DNA from: Hydractinia symbiolongicarpus
Taxonomy: Eukaryota > Cnidaria > Hydrozoa > Anthoathecata > Hydractiniidae
Reading direction: 5' to 3'
Assembly: GCF_029227915.1 (NCBI RefSeq)
Contig: NC_079888.1
Span: forward strand, 22,734,001-22,798,000
DNA length: 64,000 nucleotides
Position 1 is the stretch's first letter. Each line of letters begins with the position of its first letter. The notes under the pieces were generated by a model, which saw only the letters and a list, made by a program, of their open reading frames with translations, was not told the DNA's origin and did no database searches. A program made the position numbers and the translations under genes. This document shows, one piece after another, positions 59,451 to 64,000 of this stretch.

Positions 59451-62400
59451 TGCGTTTTAGTGGTGAAAAAATAATTTAAAAAATCGTTACGGAAATGAGT
59501 TTACTCCCTGGGTACTTTCTTTGTATACTTTTGACTATACGGGCCGAGTCCGGGATTTAGGGAAATCGCAGGTTTTCGTTTGCCGGCGATTAAACTGCTT
59601 TTATTCAGCGTCTCATCAAAAATGAAAACATTTTTGAAAACTACAAGTCTCATGCGTTTTAGTGGTGAAAAAATAATTTAAAAAATCGTTCGGGAAATGA
59701 GTTTACTCCCTGGGTAGTTTCTTTGTATACTTTTGACTATACGGGCCAAGCCGGGATTTACGGGAAATCCCGGGTTTTCGTTTGCCGGCGATTAAACTTC
59801 TTTTATTCAGCGTCCCATCAAATATGAAAATATTTTTGAAAACTACAAGTCTCATGCGTTTAGTGGTAAAAAAATAATATAAAAAATCGTTCGGGAAATG
59901 AGTTTACTCACTGGTACTTTCTTTGTTTACTTTTGACTATACGGGCCAAGCCCGGGATTTAAGGGAAATCGCGGGTTTTCGTTTGCCGGCGATTAAACTT
60001 CTTTTATTCAGCGTCTCATCAAAAATGAAAACATTTTTAAAAACTACAAGTCTTATGCGTTTTAGCGGTGAAAAATAATTTAAAAAATCGTTCTTGAAAT
60101 GAGTTTACTCCGTGGGTACTTTCTTTGTATACTTTTGACTATACGGGCCGAGTCCGGGATTTAGGGAAATCGCAGGTTTTCGTTTGCCGCCGATTAAACT
60201 GCTTTTATTCAGGGTCTCATCAAAAATGAAAACATTTTTGAAAACTACAAGTCTCATGCGTTTTAGTGGTGAAAAAATAATTTAAAAAATCGTTCGGGAA
60301 ATGATTTTACTCCCTGGGTACTTTCCTTGTATACTTTTGACTATACGGGCCAAGCCGGGATTTACGGGAAATCGCGGGTTTTCGTTTGCCGGCGATTAAA
60401 CTTCTTTTATTCAGCGTCTCATCAAAAATGAAAACATTTTTAAAAACTACAAGTCTTATGCGTTTTAGTGGTGAAAAAATAATCTAAAAAATCGTTCTGG
60501 AAATGAGTTTACTCACAGGGTACTTTCTTTGTATACATTCGACTATACGTGCCAAGCCCGGGATTTACGGGAAATCGCGGGTTTTCGTTTGCCGGCGATT
60601 AAACTTCTTTTATTCAGCGTCCCATCAAATATGAAAATATTTTTGAAAACTACAAGTCTCATGCGTTTAGTGGTAAAAAAATAATATAAAAAATCGTTCG
60701 GGAAATGAGTTTACTCCCTGGGTACTTTCTTTGTATACATTTGACTATACCGGCCAAGCCCCGGATTTACGGGAAAACGCGGGATTTCGTTTGCCGGCGA
60801 TTAAACATCTTTCATTAAGCGTCTCATCAAAAATGAAAACATTATTGAAAACTACAAGTCTCATGCGTTTTAGTGGTGAAAAAAAAATTTAAAAAATCGT
60901 TCTGGAAATGAGTTTACTCCCTGGGTACTTTCTTTGTATACTTTTGACTATACGGGCCGAGTCCGGGATTTAGGGAAATCGCAGGTTTTCGTTTGCCGGC
61001 GATTAAACTGCTTTTATTCAGCGTCTCATCAAAAATGAAAACATTTTTGAAAACTACAAGTCTCATGCGTTTTAGTGGTGAAAAAATAATTTAAAAAATC
61101 GTTCGGGAAATGAGTTTACTCCCTGGGTACTTTCTTTGTATACTTTTGACTATACGGGCCAAGCCGGAATTTACGGAAAATCGCGGGTTTTCGTTTGCCG
61201 GCGATTAAACTTCTTTTATTCAGCGTCTCATCAAAAATGAAAACATTTTTAAAAACTACAAGTCTTATGCGTTTTAGTGGTGAAAAAATAATTTAAAAAA
61301 TCGTTCTGGAAATGAGTTTACTCACAGGGTACTTTCTTTGTATACATTCGACTATACGGGCCAAGCCCGGGATTTACGGGAAATCGCGGGTTTTCGTTTT
61401 CCGGCGATTAAACCTCTTTCATTAAGCGTCTCATCAAAAATGAAAACATTTTTAAAAACTACAAGTCTCATGCGTTTTAGTGGTGAAAAAAAAATTTAAA
61501 AAATCGTTCGGGAAATGAGTTTACTACCTGGGTACTTTCTTTGTATACATTTGACTATACGGGCCAAGCCCCGGATTTACGGGAAAACGCGGGATTTCGT
61601 TTGCCGGCGATTAAACCTCTTTCATTAAGCGTCTTATCAAAAATGAAAACATTTTTGAAAACTACAAGTCTCATGCGTTTTAGTGGTGAAAAAAAAAATT
61701 AAAAAATCGTTCTGGAAATGAGTTTACTCCCTGGGTACCTTCTTTGTATACTTTTGACTATACGGGCCGAGTCCGGGATTTAGGAAAATCGCAGGTTTTC
61801 GTTTGCCGGCGATTAAACTGCTTTTATTCAGCGTCTCATCAAAAATGAAAACATTTTTGAAAACTACAAGTCTCATGCGTTTTAGTGGTGAAAAAATAAT
61901 TTAAAAAATCGTTCGGGAAATGAGTTTACTCCCTGGGTACTTTCTTTGTATACTTTTGACTATACGGGCCAAGCCGGGATTTACGGGAAATCGCGGGTTT
62001 TCGTTTGCCGGCGATTAAACTTCTTTTATTCAGCGTCTCATCAAAAATGAAAAATTTTTTAAAAACTACAAGTCTTATGCGTTTTAGTAGTGTAAAAATA
62101 ATTTAAAAAATCGTTCTGGAAATGAGTTTACTCACAGGGTACTTTCTTTGTATACTTTTGACTATACGGGCTGAGTCCAGGATTTACGGGAAATCGCAGG
62201 TTTTCGTTTGCCGGCGATTAAACTTCTTTTATTCAGCGTCTCATCAAAAATGAAAACATTCTTGAAAACTACAAGTCTCATGCGTTTTAGTGGTGAAATA
62301 ATAATTTAAAAAATCGTTTGGGAAATGAGTTTACTCCCTGGGTACTTTCTTTGTATACTTTTGACTATACGGGCCAAGCCCGGGATTTACGGGAAATCGT

Positions 62401-64000
62401 GGGTTTTCGTTTGCCGGCGATTAAACTTCTTTTATTCAGCGTCTCATCAAAAATGAAAACAATTTCAAAAACTACAAGTCTTATGCGTTTTAGTGGTGAA
62501 AAAATAATTTAAAAAATCGTTCTAGAAATGAGTTTACTCCCTGGGTACTTTCTTTGTATACTTTTAACTATACGGGCCGAGTCCGGGATTTAGGGAAATC
62601 GCAGGTTTTCGTTTGCCGGCGATTAAACTGCTTTTATTCAGCGTCTCATCAAAAATGAAAACATTTTTGAAAACTACAAGTCTCATGCGTTTTAGTGGTG
62701 AAAAAATAATTTAAAAAATCGTTCGGGAAATGAGTTTACTCCCTGGGTACTTTCTTTGTATACTTTTGACTATACGGGCCAAGCCGGGATTTACGGGAAA
62801 TCGCGGGTTTTTGTTTGCCGGCGATTAAACTTCTTTTATTCAGCGTCTCATCAAAAATGAAAAAATTTTTAAAAACTACAAGTCTTATGCGTTTTAGTGG
62901 TGAAAAAGTAATTTAAAAAATCGTTCTGGAAATGATTTTACTCATAGGGTACTTTCTTTGTATACATTCGACTATACGTGCCAAGCCCGGGATTTACGGG
63001 AAATCGCGGGTTTTCGTTTGCCGGCGATTAAACTGCTTTTATTCAGCGTCTCATCAAAAATGAAAACATTCTTGAAAACTACAAGTCTCATGCGTTTTAG
63101 TGGTGAAATAATAATTTAAAAAATCGTTTGGGAAATGAGTTTACTCCCTGGGTACTTTCTTTGTATACTTTTGACTATACGGGCCGAGTCCAGGATTTAC
63201 GGGAAATAGCAGGTTTTCGTTTGCCGGCGATTAAACTTCTTTTATTCAGCGTCTCATCAAAAATGAAAACATTTTTAAAAACTACAAGTCTCATGCGTTT
63301 TAGTGGTGAAAAAGTAATTTAAAAAATCGTTCGGGAAATGAGTTTACTCCCTGGGTACTTTCCTTGTATACTTTTGACTTTACGGGCCAAGCCCGGGATT
63401 TACGGGAAATCGTGGGTTTGCGTTTGCCGGCAATTAAACTTCTTTTATTCAGCGTCTCATCAAAAATGAAAACAATTTCAAAAACTACAAGTCTTATGCG
63501 TTGTAGTGGTGAAAAAATAATTTAAAAAATCGTTCTGGAAATGAGTTTACTCCCTGGGTACTTTCTTTGTATACTTTTGACTATACGAGCCGAGTCCGGG
63601 ATTTAGGGAAATCGCAGGTTTTCGTTTGCCGGCGATTAAACTGCTTTTATTCAGCGTCTTATCAAAAATGAAAACATTTTTGAAAACTACAAGTCTCATG
63701 CGTTTTAGTGGTGAAAAAATAATTTAAAAAATCGTTCGGGAAATGAGTTTACTCCCTGGGTACTTTCTTTGTATACTTTTGACTATACGGGCCAAGCCGG
63801 GATTTACGGGAAATCGCGGGTTTTTGTTTGCCGGCGATTAAACTTCTTTTATTCAGCGTCTCATCAAAAATGAAAAATTTTTAAAAACTACAAGTCTTAT
63901 GCGTTTTAGTGGTGAAAAAGTAATTTAAAAAATCGTTCTGGAAATGATTTTACTCATAGGGTACTTTCTTTGTATACATTCGACTATACGTGCCAAGACC
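59450..64000. repeat. Satellite zone resembling the first 7 kb of the window
   Basis: Monomer order and private variants match about 4.0-7.4 kb. ACATTATTGAAAAC lies at about 60839 and 5242 (offset 55,597), and ACAATTTCAAAAAC at about 62459 and 7267 (offset 55,192). The offset falls by 405 bp because two monomers around 5.6-5.9 kb, including the GGTGGTGAAAAAAG one, are absent here. The array runs to the window end. Confidence 0.72.

Larger units (their letters stand above)
48475..64000. repeat. Satellite DNA array, right arm (same 203-bp family)
   Basis: Continuation of the same satellite, in the same orientation and phase, on the far side of the transposon; about 77 monomers to the window end. 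It resumes inside a monomer with CATTAAGCGTCTCATC, exactly where the left arm stops. The arm has three composition zones: about 49.7-52.7 kb, with GTAATTT and CCTGGGTTTACGGG variants; about 52.7-59.4 kb, with the private CTCAGGCG variant; and 59.4-64 kb, where monomer types like those of the first 7 kb of the window reappear. The array runs off the window. No genes were seen in it. Confidence 0.98.

Noticed and set aside
1-64000. Assembly artefact as explanation for the near-identical blocks
   Set aside because: It cannot be excluded for the most similar pairs. However, copies carry distinguishing substitutions and single-monomer indels, and duplication junctions are chimeric monomers as expected from unequal exchange, so real duplication is more likely.

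Overview
This is eukaryotic, almost certainly animal, non-coding DNA. About 59.7 kb of the 64 kb is one tandem satellite with a monomer of about 203 bp (202-203 bp in most copies, roughly 290 copies). The rest is a single 4,348-bp DNA transposon inserted in the array at 44127-48474. No bacterial genes, tRNA, rRNA or CRISPR were seen. The AT-rich, intron-containing transposase and its family resemblance (RAG1-like proteins, frequent in cnidarians and also reported from molluscs) suggest a marine or freshwater invertebrate, perhaps a cnidarian. That host assignment is inference only.

Layout. (1) 1-44126: satellite, left arm, about 218 monomers, a mosaic of diverged monomer types arranged in local higher-order repeats of 3, 4, 5, 8, 9, 11, 16 and 21-22 monomers. 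(2) 44127-48474: a transposon with imperfect terminal inverted repeats that begin CAC, flanked by a 4-bp CATT target duplication. (3) 48475-64000: satellite, right arm, about 77 monomers, with two private sequence families (about 49.7-52.7 kb and 52.7-59.4 kb). After these come monomers that again resemble the first 7 kb of the window. Removing the transposon and one CATT restores exactly one 203-bp monomer, so the insertion is simple and precise.

The transposon carries one minus-strand gene that I could assemble as six exons (48032 to 44663) using consensus GT-AG junctions with compatible phases. The predicted product is about 836 residues. It combines an N-terminal cysteine/histidine region like the N-terminal domain of vertebrate RAG1 (CRIC, IHPxxFCxxC, EWxPH, CxxC), AT-hook-like basic motifs, and a DDE transposase core. 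The core follows the RAG1 order: D in GGDHGD, D in YGDYE, CLWC, LHxTLG, H-x4-H, and E in GEQGGES. The exon lengths sum to 2,510 nt, one short of a complete frame. A one-base loss near 46886-46893 in exon 2 explains the shortfall, so this copy is probably freshly inactivated, unless the lost base is an assembly error. There is no RAG2-like (kelch) gene.

The short open reading frames across the satellite are monomer-derived shadows and are not annotated as genes. The most interesting content is the near-complete RAG1-like element with identifiable ends and target duplication, and the visible base-level history of unequal exchange in the array.
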